Source: Tardiphaga sp.
Lineage (GTDB): Bacteria; Pseudomonadota; Alphaproteobacteria; Rhizobiales; Xanthobacteraceae
Direction of reading: 5' to 3'
Length of the DNA: 34,216 nucleotides
Assembly: GCF_028290785.1 (NCBI RefSeq)
Contig: NZ_JAQGJD010000204.1
Location: 1 to 34,216, forward strand
Part shown: one piece after another, positions 8,515-16,853 of the stretch
Layout: each line of letters begins with the position of its first letter
How positions within the stretch are numbered: the first letter of the stretch is position 1
Program-made: the position numbers and the translations under genes
The notes under the pieces: model-generated
Databases searched by the model: none
Told to the model about the DNA's origin: nothing
Seen by the model: only the letters and a program-made list of their open reading frames with translations

Positions 8515-9291
8515 TTACGCCTTGCCGCCGGAGTTCTTGCGGGTGTCGCTGATCCAGCTCTTCGCGCCGGTGGCGAGAATGCCGCTGTCGTTGAGCAGCG
8601 TCACCAGCTTGAAGCCCATACCGATGTTCTTCGCAGCACCCACCGGACCCGAGCAGTGGATGCCGGGAAAGATGCCGCGCTTGTCGCATTCCTTGATCAG
8701 CTTGTCGTAGATCTTCAGCATTTCCGGCTCTTCGCGGTCGAGCTTCGGCACCAGGCCGTAGGAGAAGCCAAGATCCGAAGGTCCGACATAGACGCCGTCG
8801 ATGCCTTCGACGTCGAGGATGGCTTCCATGTTATCGACCGCGGTGCGGGTTTCCAGCATCGGCAGGCAGATGATCTCGTCGTTGGCCGTCTTCTGGTAGT
8901 CGCCGGCGCCGCCATACATGCCGGAGCGGATCGGGCCGTTGCTGCGGGTGCCCCGCGGCGGGTACTTGCAGTACTGCACGAAGTTCTCGGCTTCTTCCTT
9001 GGTGTTGACCATCGGGCAGATCACGCCGTAGGCCCCGCCGTCCAGCACCTTGCCGATGATACCGGGCTCGTTCCACGGCACGCGGACCATCGGCGTGACG
9101 GGATGCGCACCCATCGCCTGGAAACATGTCACCATCGACATGTAGTCCTGCACGCCGTGCTGAATATCGACGGTGACGCTGTCGAAGCCGCACTGTGCCA
9201 TCACCTCGGCGGAGAAGCCCGACGGGATCGCCAGCCATCCGTTGACGGCGACCTTGCCCGACTTCCAGATTTCTTTGACTTTATTGGCCAT
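8515..9291 (-). CDS. HpcH/HpaI-family class II aldolase
   Basis: The product is 258 aa from ATG 9291, with AAGGA seven bases upstream. The family splits or forms 4-hydroxy-2-oxo acids using pyruvate enolate and a divalent metal. Key positions match E. coli HpaI numbering closely: His45 (VDIQHG), Arg70 (MVRVPW), metal-ligand Glu147 (LPMLETR) and Asp173 (VGPSDLG). HpaI would make pyruvate and succinic semialdehyde from 4-hydroxy-2-oxoheptane-1,7-dioate, the last step of the homoprotocatechuate pathway encoded about 6 kb away. However, IQHG replaces the usual GEH context and the C-terminal half differs from HpaI, so another 2-keto acid substrate is equally possible. It sits between an Ldh2-type dehydrogenase and a TctC receptor on the same strand. 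Confidence 0.88.
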   Translation of the reverse strand: MANKVKEIWKSGKVAVNGWLAIPSGFSAEVMAQCGFDSVTVDIQHGVQDYMSMVTCFQAMGAHPVTPMVRVPWNEPGIIGKVLDGGAYGVICPMVNTKEEAENFVQYCKYPPRGTRSNGPIRSGMYGGAGDYQKTANDEIICLPMLETRTAVDNMEAILDVEGIDGVYVGPSDLGFSYGLVPKLDREEPEMLKIYDKLIKECDKRGIFPGIHCSGPVGAAKNIGMGFKLVTLLNDSGILATGAKSWISDTRKNSGGKA

Positions 9292-9320
9292 GTTGTAGTC
9301 CTTCGTTGCGATTTCAATTC

Positions 9321-9408
9321 GTCATTGCGAGGAGCCCTTGCGACGAAGCAATCCAGTTCTTCCTTGTGGCTTTCTGGATTGCCGCGTCGCTTCGCTCCTC
9401 GCAATGAC
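9321..9408. repeat. Palindromic dispersed repeat, family A, copy 3
   Basis: An 88-bp copy with the intact ends GTCATTGCGAGGAGC and GCTCCTCGCAATGAC, between the Ldh2-type dehydrogenase and aldolase genes. It is a good reference copy because both arms are nearly complete. Confidence 0.9.
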
Positions 9409-9426
9409 CGGTGATGGGGCTGTTTT

Positions 9427-10512
9427 CTAAACTCCGACGCTTTGAATTTTGCTCTCGCTGACGCCGACCTCGCGCGCGGTCTGCACGATGGCGCTCCAGG
9501 TCTCGTCCGGCAAGGGCACACCATTGGCCGTGCGCTCGGCGCGGGTAGCGGCTTCGGGATCACCGGGGACGAGAACGGCATCGACGCCGGCGGCGGGCTT
9601 GGTGCTCCGGAAGAAGTCGATGTAGCGCGTCACTTCGCCGTCGAAGAAATTCGAGGGATCGATGACCTTCGGATCGATGTAGATCGAGAACATGCCATTG
9701 GCGAACGGCCGGTCGTATTTGGTGGCGCCGTTGCCGGTGAGCGCGCCGCCCAACAGTTCGCAGATCAGCGCCAGGCCGGAGCCCTTGTGATCGCCGAACG
9801 CGCGGATCGCGCCGGTGCCCTGCGCGTGATTGCGCGGACCATCCATCTCATAGGGGCCATACAAGACGGTCGGGTCCTCGCTGAGCGTACCGTCGGGCGC
9901 GATCAGTGCGCCCTTCGGCAGTTTCTTGCCGCCGCGGCTGGCAACCAGCACCTTGCCCTCGGCAACCACCGAGGTGGCAAAATCCAGCACCACCGGCGCC
10001 TGGCCGGGACGCGGAATGCCGACGCAATACGGCGCGGTCGATAGCCGCCGTTCGACGCCGCCATACGGCGCCACCAGCACCGAACCCGCCGCGGTGACGA
10101 AATGAATGGAGACCAGCCCCTCCGCCGCCGCCATCTCGGCCCAGTCGCCGATGCGGCCGATATGCCCGGAGTTGCGCGTGGCGATGGCGGCGAGGCCTGC
10201 GGCCTTGCACTTCTCGATGCCGAGCTTCACCGCCTGCGGGCCGACGGTCTGGCCGTAACCGAACTTGCCATCGACCACCGCCAGCGACGGCGTATCGACG
10301 GGGATTTCGATGGTCTGGTTCGGCACGATCATGCCGGCGTTGCGCCAGCGGATATAGACGGGGACGCGGATCACGCCGTGGCTGTCATGGCCGGTGAGGT
10401 TCGCCGTGGTGAGGTAGCTGGCGATACGTTTCGCCTCTTCCGGCGAGGAGTCGGCGTGGGCAAAGATGTCAGCGACGAAGTCGATCAGTTTATTGACTTG
10501 AAGTGTAACCAT
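9427..10512 (-). CDS. Malate/L-lactate dehydrogenase-2 (Ldh2/YlbC) family oxidoreductase
   Basis: The product is 361 aa from ATG 10512; the in-frame extension to 10695 overlaps livF and is rejected. AAGGGCGA precedes the chosen ATG. Family marks are GHDSHGVIRVPVY (residues 41-53, with the conserved DSHG), ATRNSGHIGRIGDWAEMAA near residue 115, APYGG and FGDHKGSGLAL. Members use NAD(P)H to interconvert 2-hydroxy and 2-keto acids or cyclic imino acids and are unrelated to classical lactate dehydrogenases. The start is 16 bases after the livF stop, so the gene is probably the distal member of the liv operon. That suggests the transporter imports the substrate or a precursor of this enzyme. Confidence 0.88.
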   Translation of the reverse strand: MVTLQVNKLIDFVADIFAHADSSPEEAKRIASYLTTANLTGHDSHGVIRVPVYIRWRNAGMIVPNQTIEIPVDTPSLAVVDGKFGYGQTVGPQAVKLGIEKCKAAGLAAIATRNSGHIGRIGDWAEMAAAEGLVSIHFVTAAGSVLVAPYGGVERRLSTAPYCVGIPRPGQAPVVLDFATSVVAEGKVLVASRGGKKLPKGALIAPDGTLSEDPTVLYGPYEMDGPRNHAQGTGAIRAFGDHKGSGLALICELLGGALTGNGATKYDRPFANGMFSIYIDPKVIDPSNFFDGEVTRYIDFFRSTKPAAGVDAVLVPGDPEAATRAERTANGVPLPDETWSAIVQTAREVGVSESKIQSVGV

Positions 10513-10528
10513 GGTTGGACATTCGCCC

Positions 10529-11266
10529 TTATAGGTTGGCTGCGAGTGGCTTGGCGTGGCCGCCGAGATAGGCGGCGGCGATGGCCTCGTTGCCCCACAA
10601 TTCATCCGGTTTGCCGCCGAGCACGATGCGTCCGGTTTCCAGGACGTAGCCCTGATCGGCGACGGATAGTCCCATGCGCGCGTTTTGCTCCACAAGCAAG
10701 ACCGTGGTGTGCTGCCGGATCTCGGAAATGATCCGGAACACCGCCTGCACGATCACCGGCGCGAGGCCGAGCGACGGCTCGTCGAGCAGCAGCAGACGCG
10801 GCTTGGCCATCAGCCCGCGCGCGACCGCGACCATCTGCAACTGGCCGCCAGACAACGTCCAGCCGAGCGAGTTGGTGAATTTCCGGATGTCCGGAAACAG
10901 GTCGAACATGGCGTCGGCTTCGCGCGACAGTTCGGACTTCGCAGCGCGGCGGTTGGAGCCGCCGAGCATGATGTTTTCCTTCACGGTCAGGCCGGGAAAC
11001 ACCCGCCTGCCCTCGGGCACGTGCGAAATGCCCATCCGCACGATCGCCTCGGGGCCGAGGCCGGCGATGGATTTGCCGTCAAACAGAATATCGCCCGACG
11101 CCGGCTTGGCGAGGCCGGAGATGGCGCGCAGCGTGGTCGACTTGCCGGCGCCGTTGGCGCCGAGCAGGGTTACCACCTGGCCTTCCGCGACGCTGAACGA
11201 AACGCCGCGCAGGGCGACGATCTCGCCGTAGCGGACATGGAGGTCGTTGATTTCCAGAAGCGCCAT
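10529..11266 (-). CDS. livF: Branched-chain amino acid-type ABC transporter ATPase, LivF-like
   Basis: The product is 245 aa. Walker A GANGAGKST is at 36-44, the ABC signature LSGGQ at 138-142, Walker B LLLLDEP at 158-164, and H-loop region LLVEQNAR follows. It is the second ATPase of a HAAT-type importer, energising uptake of amino acids or small amides and acids across the inner membrane. Its ATG overlaps the TGA of the LivM-LivG gene by one base (TGATG), so translation is coupled. Substrate cannot be assigned from the ATPase. The symbol reflects family membership. Confidence 0.92.
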   Translation of the reverse strand: MALLEINDLHVRYGEIVALRGVSFSVAEGQVVTLLGANGAGKSTTLRAISGLAKPASGDILFDGKSIAGLGPEAIVRMGISHVPEGRRVFPGLTVKENIMLGGSNRRAAKSELSREADAMFDLFPDIRKFTNSLGWTLSGGQLQMVAVARGLMAKPRLLLLDEPSLGLAPVIVQAVFRIISEIRQHTTVLLVEQNARMGLSVADQGYVLETGRIVLGGKPDELWGNEAIAAAYLGGHAKPLAANL

Positions 11267-13047
11267 CAGTCTGTCCCGAGATAGGCGGAGACCACGTCGG
11301 GATGCCGCAGCACCGCCATGGATTCGCCGTCCGCGATGCGGCGTCCGAAGTTGAGCACGGTAATGTGCTGGGCGGCTTCCGAGACCAGCGTCATGTCGTG
11401 ATCGATGATCAGGATGGTCAGCCCCTGCGCCGCGATGCGCTTCAGCAACTCGTGCAGTTCGAGCTTCTCGCTGGAGTTCAGGCCGGCGGCGGGCTCGTCG
11501 AGCAACAGCAGCGTCGGATTGGCAGCCAGAGCACGCGCAATTTCGATCAGCCGCTGGTGGCCATAGGAGAAGCTCGAGATCAGCTCGTTGGCGCGCGGGC
11601 CAAGGCCGACGAAGCTCAGTGCCGACATCGCGCGCAACGTCAGTTCGGCTTCGCTGCCCTTGCCGATCAGCGTATTGCCCGGCCGCTCGGCGCCGATGAC
11701 GACGTTTTCCAGCGCCGACATCGAGCGGAACAGCCGGATGTTCTGGAACGTGCGTCCCAGCCCCGCCGCGGCGCGCAGGTGCGGCGGCATGGTGGTGACG
11801 TCGGTGCCGTCGAGCAGCACCTTGCCGGCCGTGGCCTGATACAGGCCGGACAGCACGTTCAGTGTGGTGGTCTTGCCGGAGCCGTTCGGCCCGATCAGCG
11901 CATGAACGCCGCCGCGACGCACGGCGATATCGACATCATCGACCGCCTTGAGGCCGCCGAAGTGTTTGGCGAGGCCGGTGACTTCCAGCACCATCTCGCC
12001 GCCGGTCTTCGCCGGCGCCAGTATCAGTGGCAGGCCCGCATCGGGCACCCTCGCCTTGCGGCGGAAGCGATCGAGACCGGCGGTGACGAAGCCCCAGATG
12101 CCGTCGGGCATGTAACGGATGATCAGGATCACCGACAGGCCGTAGATGGCGAGATAGAGGCCGGGCACGCTCTTCAGGAAGCGCAGCCATTCCGGGATCA
12201 GGATCAAGAGCCCGGTGCCGATCGCCGAACCGATCGGCGACGCCACGCCGCCGAGCAGCGACATGGTCAGGAACACGATCGACTCCGCGAAGGAGAACTG
12301 GTCCGGACTGACATAGGCGAAGCCGCCGGCGAACAGCCCGCCGCCGAGACCGCCGAGCACGGCACAGATCGCGAAGGCGTAGATCTTGGTGCGGAACACA
12401 TCGATGCCGGCGACGCCGGCGGCGAGTTCGTTGTCGCGCACCGCGCGCATGGCGCGGCCGAGCCGGGTCTGCGGCAAGTGCCAGACGAAGTAGCCGACCA
12501 GCGCCAGCATCGCGACGCTGAAGGCGAGATAGGATTGCGACGACTGGAACAATGCGGGCCGTCCGATCTTGCCGACGCCGTCGGGACCGTGGGTCAGCCA
12601 GATCGCATTGATCATCACCAGCGTGACGATCTGCTGGAACGAGATCGTCACCATCGCGAGATAGTGCCCGCCGAGCCGCAAGGTGGACATGCCGAGCAAC
12701 GCGCCCGCGAGCAGCGCCATGACGCAGCCCGCCGCGAGACACAGCCAGTAGCTGATTTGATAGTCGGCGGTGCCGATCGCCACCGCATAGGCGCCGAAGC
12801 CGAAGAACGCTGCCTGCGCGAGGTTGATCTGGCCGCACAGGCCGAGCACTACCGACAGGCCGAACACCGCGATGGCGAAGGTGGTCGCCTGCATCAGGAT
12901 ATTGAGGATGTAGCCGTCGAAGCTCGCGGAGGCCGCCAGCGCCACGACGATCGCCGCACCAATGAAATACGGCGCATGACGGATCAGCAGCGGCGTGGAC
13001 CGAGGCACGACGGCGATCGGCTGGATGTTCTCGCTGGGGGCGCTCAT
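11266..13047 (-). CDS. Fused LivM permease and LivG ATPase
   Basis: A single 593-aa frame. Residues 1-330 are a LivM-type membrane domain with about eight to ten hydrophobic segments (for example VVALAASASFDGYIL, FAIAVFGLSVVLGLCGQINLAQAAFFGFGAY). After a short linker, residues 350-593 are a LivG-type ATPase with Walker A GPNGSGKTTT near 385, signature FSYGHQR (SYGHQ instead of SGGQ) and Walker B LLLLDEPAAGL. Fusion of inner-membrane permease and ATPase is seen in several alphaproteobacterial transporters. Here it is a clean in-frame fusion with no frameshift scar. It overlaps livH by four bases upstream and livF by one base downstream, giving the order livH-livMG-livF. Confidence 0.93.
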   Translation of the reverse strand: MSAPSENIQPIAVVPRSTPLLIRHAPYFIGAAIVVALAASASFDGYILNILMQATTFAIAVFGLSVVLGLCGQINLAQAAFFGFGAYAVAIGTADYQISYWLCLAAGCVMALLAGALLGMSTLRLGGHYLAMVTISFQQIVTLVMINAIWLTHGPDGVGKIGRPALFQSSQSYLAFSVAMLALVGYFVWHLPQTRLGRAMRAVRDNELAAGVAGIDVFRTKIYAFAICAVLGGLGGGLFAGGFAYVSPDQFSFAESIVFLTMSLLGGVASPIGSAIGTGLLILIPEWLRFLKSVPGLYLAIYGLSVILIIRYMPDGIWGFVTAGLDRFRRKARVPDAGLPLILAPAKTGGEMVLEVTGLAKHFGGLKAVDDVDIAVRRGGVHALIGPNGSGKTTTLNVLSGLYQATAGKVLLDGTDVTTMPPHLRAAAGLGRTFQNIRLFRSMSALENVVIGAERPGNTLIGKGSEAELTLRAMSALSFVGLGPRANELISSFSYGHQRLIEIARALAANPTLLLLDEPAAGLNSSEKLELHELLKRIAAQGLTILIIDHDMTLVSEAAQHITVLNFGRRIADGESMAVLRHPDVVSAYLGTD

Positions 13048-13919
13048 GCTTTTTCCGCCACGCGTTCGCCAAAGATGCCTTGCGGACGGAACACCAGGAA
13101 CAGCACCAGCACGAGGAACGCGAAGGCGTCCTTGTAGGGCACCGAGACGTAAGCCGCGCCGAAGGTTTCGATGATACCGAGCGACAGCCCGCCGATGATG
13201 GCGCCGGTGACGTCACCGAAGCCGCCGATGATGGTGGCCGCAAACGCTTTCAGCGCGATGGTCGAGCCCATCTGGATCGAGACGAACAGGATCGGCGCCA
13301 CCAGGATGCCGGCGAGGCCGCCGAGCACCGCCGAGTAGATGAAGGTCACCATGATCATGGTGGAGACGGAGATACCGAGCAACGACGCCATCTCCTTGTC
13401 CTGCGAGGTCGCCTGCAGCTTCTTGCCGACCAGCGTGTGCTCGAAGAACCAGTACTGGAACGCCACCAGGGTGGCCGTCGCGGCGATGATCAGCAGGTAC
13501 TGGCTGTCGAGATAAACCGGCCCGAGCTGGATGCCGGGGGTTTCGAACCAGCCCTCCAGCACCTGCGGCTGCGGGCCGTAGATCGCCAGCACCGAATTCG
13601 CCATCAGGATCGAGGCGCCGATGGTGGCGATGATCACCGGCAGGAAGGTGCGGTGGCGCAGCGGATAATAGACGCCGAGATTGAACACCGCGCCAAGCAG
13701 CGCCATGCCGGCCAGCGACAGCAGGAACGACAGCCAGTACGGCAGCGCCAGATCGACGGCGAACACCACCATCAGATAGGCCGCCACCATGGAGAATTCG
13801 CCCTGCGCAAAGTTGACGACATTGGTGGCGCGGAAAATCAGCACGAAGCCGAGCGCGACCAGCGCATAGACGGCGCCGATGCCGATCCCGGTAAACAGAA
13901 GCTGTAGTGCAAGATCCAT
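13044..13919 (-). CDS. livH: Branched-chain amino acid-type ABC permease, LivH-like
   Basis: The product is 291 aa from ATG 13919, beginning MDLALQLLFTGIGIGAVYALVALGFVLIFRATNVVNFAQGEF, the LivH signature. About eight hydrophobic segments are visible. The C-terminus FLVFRPQGIFGERVAEKA is also typical. It forms the inner-membrane channel with the LivM half of the next gene, overlapping it by four bases (ATGA). The substrate-binding protein gene lies 189 bases upstream on the same strand, separated by two hairpins. Confidence 0.93.
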   Translation of the reverse strand: MDLALQLLFTGIGIGAVYALVALGFVLIFRATNVVNFAQGEFSMVAAYLMVVFAVDLALPYWLSFLLSLAGMALLGAVFNLGVYYPLRHRTFLPVIIATIGASILMANSVLAIYGPQPQVLEGWFETPGIQLGPVYLDSQYLLIIAATATLVAFQYWFFEHTLVGKKLQATSQDKEMASLLGISVSTMIMVTFIYSAVLGGLAGILVAPILFVSIQMGSTIALKAFAATIIGGFGDVTGAIIGGLSLGIIETFGAAYVSVPYKDAFAFLVLVLFLVFRPQGIFGERVAEKA

Positions 13920-13949
13920 CAGAGGTGCTCGGTGGGAGGTGATGTTACG

Positions 13950-14000
13950 TTGTCGTTCCGGGGCGCGAGCGCGTCAGCGGCGAGCGAACCCGGAACCTCG
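13950..14000. repeat. Palindromic element related to family C
   Basis: The half-element GTCGTTCCGGGGCGCGAGCG ... GCGAACCCGGAACCTCG lies between livH and its binding-protein gene. A fuller version is at 18803-18920 (GTCATTCCGGGGCGCGAGGG ... GCGCCCCGGAACGAC). Confidence 0.65.
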
Positions 14001-14036
14001 AAGTGATGAGCAAGACACACGCTGAACATGTCGGGA

Positions 14037-14110
14037 TCCCGGGTGCACGCGCGAAGATGCGCGTGCCCCGGGATGACGACACAGGCCGTCTATCGACGAC
14101 CTGTGTCGTC
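14037..14110 (-). repeat. Two stem-loops just downstream of the substrate-binding protein gene
   Basis: Stem-loop one pairs 14075-14085 with 14100-14110 (11 bp perfect, 14-base loop) and its outer end overlaps the stop codon of the binding-protein gene. Stem-loop two pairs 14037-14052 with 14059-14073 (one bulge, 6-base loop). No T-run follows. Such hairpins between a binding-protein gene and permease genes often protect the upstream mRNA and reduce read-through, raising binding-protein levels; that role is inferred. Confidence 0.6.
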
Positions 14111-15254
14111 AGTCGTTGAAGTCGATGTGCTTGTCGAAGACGATGTTGCCCTTTTCGTTCTTCACGATGTTGTAGCCGTGCAGACCGTCGCCCTTGTCGT
14201 CGAAGTTGTACTCGCCTTCGGCACCGGGATACTTCTTGATGGCGATGATCGCCTCGCGGATCTTCTGCGGGTCAGTCGAGCCGGCGTTCTTGATCGCCTG
14301 CGCCAGCACCATCACCGCGTCGTAGGGCCACGAGCTCTGGTTGTCGGGCGCCACCTTGTAGGCGTCGCGATAGGCCTTGCCGAAGGCCTTCGAGGCCTCA
14401 GAGGATTCCTCGGCATAGTCGGCGACACCATAGGTGCCGTACAGCGCCGGACCGGCCAGCTTCAGGGCGGTGACGTTGACGATCGACGGCGAGCCGACCC
14501 ACGGAATGGTGACGCCGAGCTGGCGCAACTGCCGGGCGAAAATACCGAGGTCGTTCTCGAAGGTGAAGTACGAGCCGAGAATGTCGGCGCCGGACTGCTT
14601 GATCGCGAGCACCACCGGAGTGAAGTCCTGACTCTGGTTGGCGTAGCCCTGGTCGATCGCGATCGTGGTGTCGAGCTTGCCCAGCGCCTCGGTCAGCGCC
14701 TTGCCGCCGGCGGTTCCGAACGCATCGGTAGAATGCAGCACGGCCCACTTCTTCTTGCCGAGCGTCTTGACGCCGTAATCGGCGATCACTCGGCCGGAAA
14801 AGCTGTCATTCGGGCGGAAGCGGAACAGCCAGGGATTACCGAGCTTGGTGAGATTCGGATCGGTGCCACCGAACATCACCGGCTTGCCGAGCTTCATGAC
14901 GTCAGGCGCCATGGCGTGGACCTGCGTCGAGCGGATCGAGCCGAGGAAGCCGACGATATCCGGCTGCGCAGCGAGCTTGGAGAAGGCGAGCACAATGCCG
15001 GGATTCGTGGTCTGGTCGTCCTCGACGATCAGTTCGATCTGCTTGCCGAGCACGCCGCCGGCCTTGTTGATCGCATCGACCGCCAGCTTGGCGCCGCCGG
15101 TGGCATATTTGCCGGCTTCGGCGGCGGGGCCGGTAATCGGCGCGCACATGCCAATCTTGATGGTCGCGCCCTGGGCACGTGCGCTGCCAATCAGATAAGG
15201 GGCCGTTACGCCGGCCGCCAAACCAGCCGCGAATTCACGTCTCGTGAGCTTCAT
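14109..15254 (-). CDS. Periplasmic substrate-binding protein of a LivK-type ABC importer
   Basis: The product is 381 aa from ATG 15254, with GGAGGA four bases upstream. The N-terminus MKLTRREFAAGLAAGVTAPYLIGSARA is a signal with a twin-arginine-like RR motif. The mature part opens IKIGMCAPITGPAAEAGKYATGGAKLAVD, the type I periplasmic binding protein pattern. It then shows VEDDQTTNPGIVLAFSKLAAQ and VGFLGSIRSTQVHAMAPD, typical of receptors for amino acids, amides or aromatic acids. It precedes livH, livMG and livF on the same strand and is the likely receptor of that transporter. Its position next to hpaR suggests an aromatic or phenylacetate-like ligand, but this is inference only. Confidence 0.92.
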   Translation of the reverse strand: MKLTRREFAAGLAAGVTAPYLIGSARAQGATIKIGMCAPITGPAAEAGKYATGGAKLAVDAINKAGGVLGKQIELIVEDDQTTNPGIVLAFSKLAAQPDIVGFLGSIRSTQVHAMAPDVMKLGKPVMFGGTDPNLTKLGNPWLFRFRPNDSFSGRVIADYGVKTLGKKKWAVLHSTDAFGTAGGKALTEALGKLDTTIAIDQGYANQSQDFTPVVLAIKQSGADILGSYFTFENDLGIFARQLRQLGVTIPWVGSPSIVNVTALKLAGPALYGTYGVADYAEESSEASKAFGKAYRDAYKVAPDNQSSWPYDAVMVLAQAIKNAGSTDPQKIREAIIAIKKYPGAEGEYNFDDKGDGLHGYNIVKNEKGNIVFDKHIDFND

Positions 15255-15358
15255 CTATTCCTCCCTAGAGGCCGGACTTGAGTGCCAGCCGTTTTTTGAT
15301 GTCGCGAGTTGAGCGAAAAATGCTGCGCGTGTCTACTCTCCCTTCGGCAAGCCCATGT

Positions 15359-15377
15359 ATGCACAAACAATATGCAT
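15359..15377. promoter_or_regulatory. Possible operator upstream of the substrate-binding protein gene
   Basis: ATGCA and TGCAT face each other across nine bases about 105 bases upstream of the binding-protein ATG, inside a small AT-rich patch between it and hpaR. The arms are short, so chance is a real alternative. Confidence 0.25.
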
Positions 15378-15406
15378 GCCCGCGAAACTGTCTCTGGTCG
15401 TCGAAA

Positions 15407-15901
15407 TCATTCACCCGCCTCGCCTGCGATCGGCATCGTCAGCAGACTGTCCTCCAGCAGGTGCAGCATGTCCTGCAGGTCCGCGAGCTTTCGGGCTCCG
15501 AACCGTTCGGCGATTTCGGCATAGATCGCCTCCGAGGACGGCGCCACGGCTTCGATCAGTTTCACGCCCTTGTCCGTGATCGCCACAATGCTGCGGCGCA
15601 AATCGGATTTCACCAGTCGTCGCCGGATCAGCCGGCGCGTTTCCAGATCGCGCAGAATCCGCGACAGACTGGGCCCCAGCAGATAAGCGACGCCGGCCAG
15701 CTCGGTAACCTCGATATCGCCGTGCGACGACAGCGCGCGCAGGATTCGCCACTGCTGCTCGGTCAGCCCGTGGGCGCGCAGCGACGGGCGAAAATGCCGC
15801 ATCACTGATTCGCGGGCGCGCAGCAGCGACATCGGTAGCGAGCGCGAAAAGTCGCGCATTGGAATCGAAGTCGCGGGCTTTTCTGGTTTGGGCGTAGGCA
15901 T
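15407..15901 (-). CDS. hpaR: MarR-family regulator of homoprotocatechuate degradation, HpaR
   Basis: The product is 164 aa from ATG 15901 (beginning MPTPKPEKPA) or 174 aa from ATG 15931; neither has a strong ribosome site. The core LPMSLLRARESVMRHFRPSLRAHGLTEQQWRILRAL is the HpaR hallmark. A winged helix follows, with recognition region VAYLLGPSLSRILRDLETRRLIRRR. HpaR proteins repress hpa meta-cleavage genes and release DNA when the aromatic substrate is present. It is transcribed divergently from hpaH. A perfect 12-bp palindrome lies in the shared control region, and another palindrome (15916-15930) lies right before the 15901 ATG, which would be in the leader if that start is right. Confidence 0.88.
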   Translation of the reverse strand: MPTPKPEKPATSIPMRDFSRSLPMSLLRARESVMRHFRPSLRAHGLTEQQWRILRALSSHGDIEVTELAGVAYLLGPSLSRILRDLETRRLIRRRLVKSDLRRSIVAITDKGVKLIEAVAPSSEAIYAEIAERFGARKLADLQDMLHLLEDSLLTMPIAGEAGE

Positions 15902-15915
15902 GTTTTGAACTTCGT

Positions 15916-15930
15916 TGGTGCGCCGCACCA
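15916..15930. promoter_or_regulatory. 15-base palindrome at the start of hpaR
   Basis: TGGTGCG, one base, CGCACCA: perfect 7-bp arms. It lies 14 bases before the preferred hpaR ATG, or just inside the gene if translation starts at 15931. It could be a secondary regulator site or a leader hairpin. Confidence 0.35.
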
Positions 15931-15965
15931 TATTCCGCGGCAGATTTTGCTTTGAGGAAATCCAT

Positions 15966-15977
15966 TTAACATGTTAA
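15966..15977. promoter_or_regulatory. Likely HpaR operator between hpaR and hpaH
   Basis: TTAACATGTTAA is a perfect 12-bp palindrome in the 119-base gap between the divergent hpaR and hpaH genes, in an AT-rich dip. Its size and symmetry suit a MarR-family dimer. One site could control both directions: it is 43 bases before the hpaH ATG and 64 bases before the preferred hpaR ATG. Confidence 0.6.
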
Positions 15978-16020
15978 TCGGATTGCCGCGCGGGAAATTT
16001 GCGCGCGGGACGCCACCGAC

Positions 16021-16827
16021 ATGACGCTCACGACTTCGGAAATTCGCGCCGCCGCCGACCGCCTGCATCAGGCGGAAAAGAGCCGCGTGCAAATCCGCCA
16101 GTTGTCGCAGGACCATCCCGGCATCACGCTAGCGGACTCCTACGCCATCCAGAAAGCGTGGATCGAGATCAAGGTCGCCGAAGGCCGCATCGTGCGCGGC
16201 CACAAGATCGGACTGACCTCGAAGGCGATGCAGAGCGCGCTCAACATCGACGAGCCTGATTCCGGCGTGCTTCTCGACGACATGTTCTTCGCCGACGGCG
16301 GGCTGGTGCCGTCGGATCGATTCATCGGCACAAGGGTTGAGGCCGAACTCGCCTTTATCATGAAGCACCGCCTCAGCGGGCCCCACTGCACCATGTTCGA
16401 CGTGCTCAACGCCACCGACTTCGTGGTGCCGGCGCTGGAGATTCTCGACACCCGGATCGAGCGCGTCGATCCGCAGAGCAAGGCCACGCGCAAGATTTTC
16501 GACACCGTGGCCGACAACGCCGCCAATGCCGGCATCGTGCTCGGCGGACGGCCGATGCGGCCCATGGAGACCGACCTGCGCTGGGTCGGCGCGATGGTTC
16601 ATCGCAACGGCCAGCTGGAGGAGACCGGTCTCGCCGCCGGCGTACTCAACCATCCCGCCACCAGCGTGGCCTGGCTCGCCAACAAAATCGCGCCCCTCGG
16701 CCTTGCGCTGGAGCCCGGTCAGGTGGTGCTGGCCGGCTCATTCATCCGCCCGATCGAAACCAAAAAGGGCGACACCATCCAGGCCGACTACGGGCCCTGG
16801 GGCACGGTGAGCTGCTACTTCGCCTGA
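16021..16827 (+). CDS. hpaH: 2-oxo-hepta-4-ene-1,7-dioate (HHED) hydratase, HpaH
   Basis: The product is 268 aa from ATG 16021. It belongs to the 2-hydroxypentadienoate hydratase family (MhpD/HpaH/DmpE), related in fold to FAH hydrolases. Visible marks are [51 protein letters not shown] (carrying the metal-binding acidic ExE-like pair) and the C-terminal [15 protein letters not shown]. In the homoprotocatechuate pathway it adds water to 2-hydroxyhepta-2,4-diene-1,7-dioate to give 4-hydroxy-2-oxoheptanedioate, using Mg2+ in the cytoplasm. It is the first gene of the plus-strand operon, 26 bases before hpaF and next to the putative operator. Confidence 0.92.
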   Translation: MTLTTSEIRAAADRLHQAEKSRVQIRQLSQDHPGITLADSYAIQKAWIEIKVAEGRIVRGHKIGLTSKAMQSALNIDEPDSGVLLDDMFFADGGLVPSDRFIGTRVEAELAFIMKHRLSGPHCTMFDVLNATDFVVPALEILDTRIERVDPQSKATRKIFDTVADNAANAGIVLGGRPMRPMETDLRWVGAMVHRNGQLEETGLAAGVLNHPATSVAWLANKIAPLGLALEPGQVVLAGSFIRPIETKKGDTIQADYGPWGTVSCYFA

Positions 16828-16853
16828 CCAACAACGAACAAGCGAGCCGCAAG

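Noticed and set aside
11302-13137. A 611-aa open frame on the plus strand opposite the LivM-LivG fusion
   Set aside because: It is His/Gln/Asp/Arg-rich with no recognisable domain and lies antisense to a clear transporter gene. In GC-rich DNA the opposite strand often stays open; it is a shadow.
15354-15378. The ATG-rich patch GCCCATGTATGCACAAACAA as the start of a small gene
   Set aside because: No ribosome site and no sustained coding frame that does not overlap hpaR antisense; kept only as a weak regulatory candidate.
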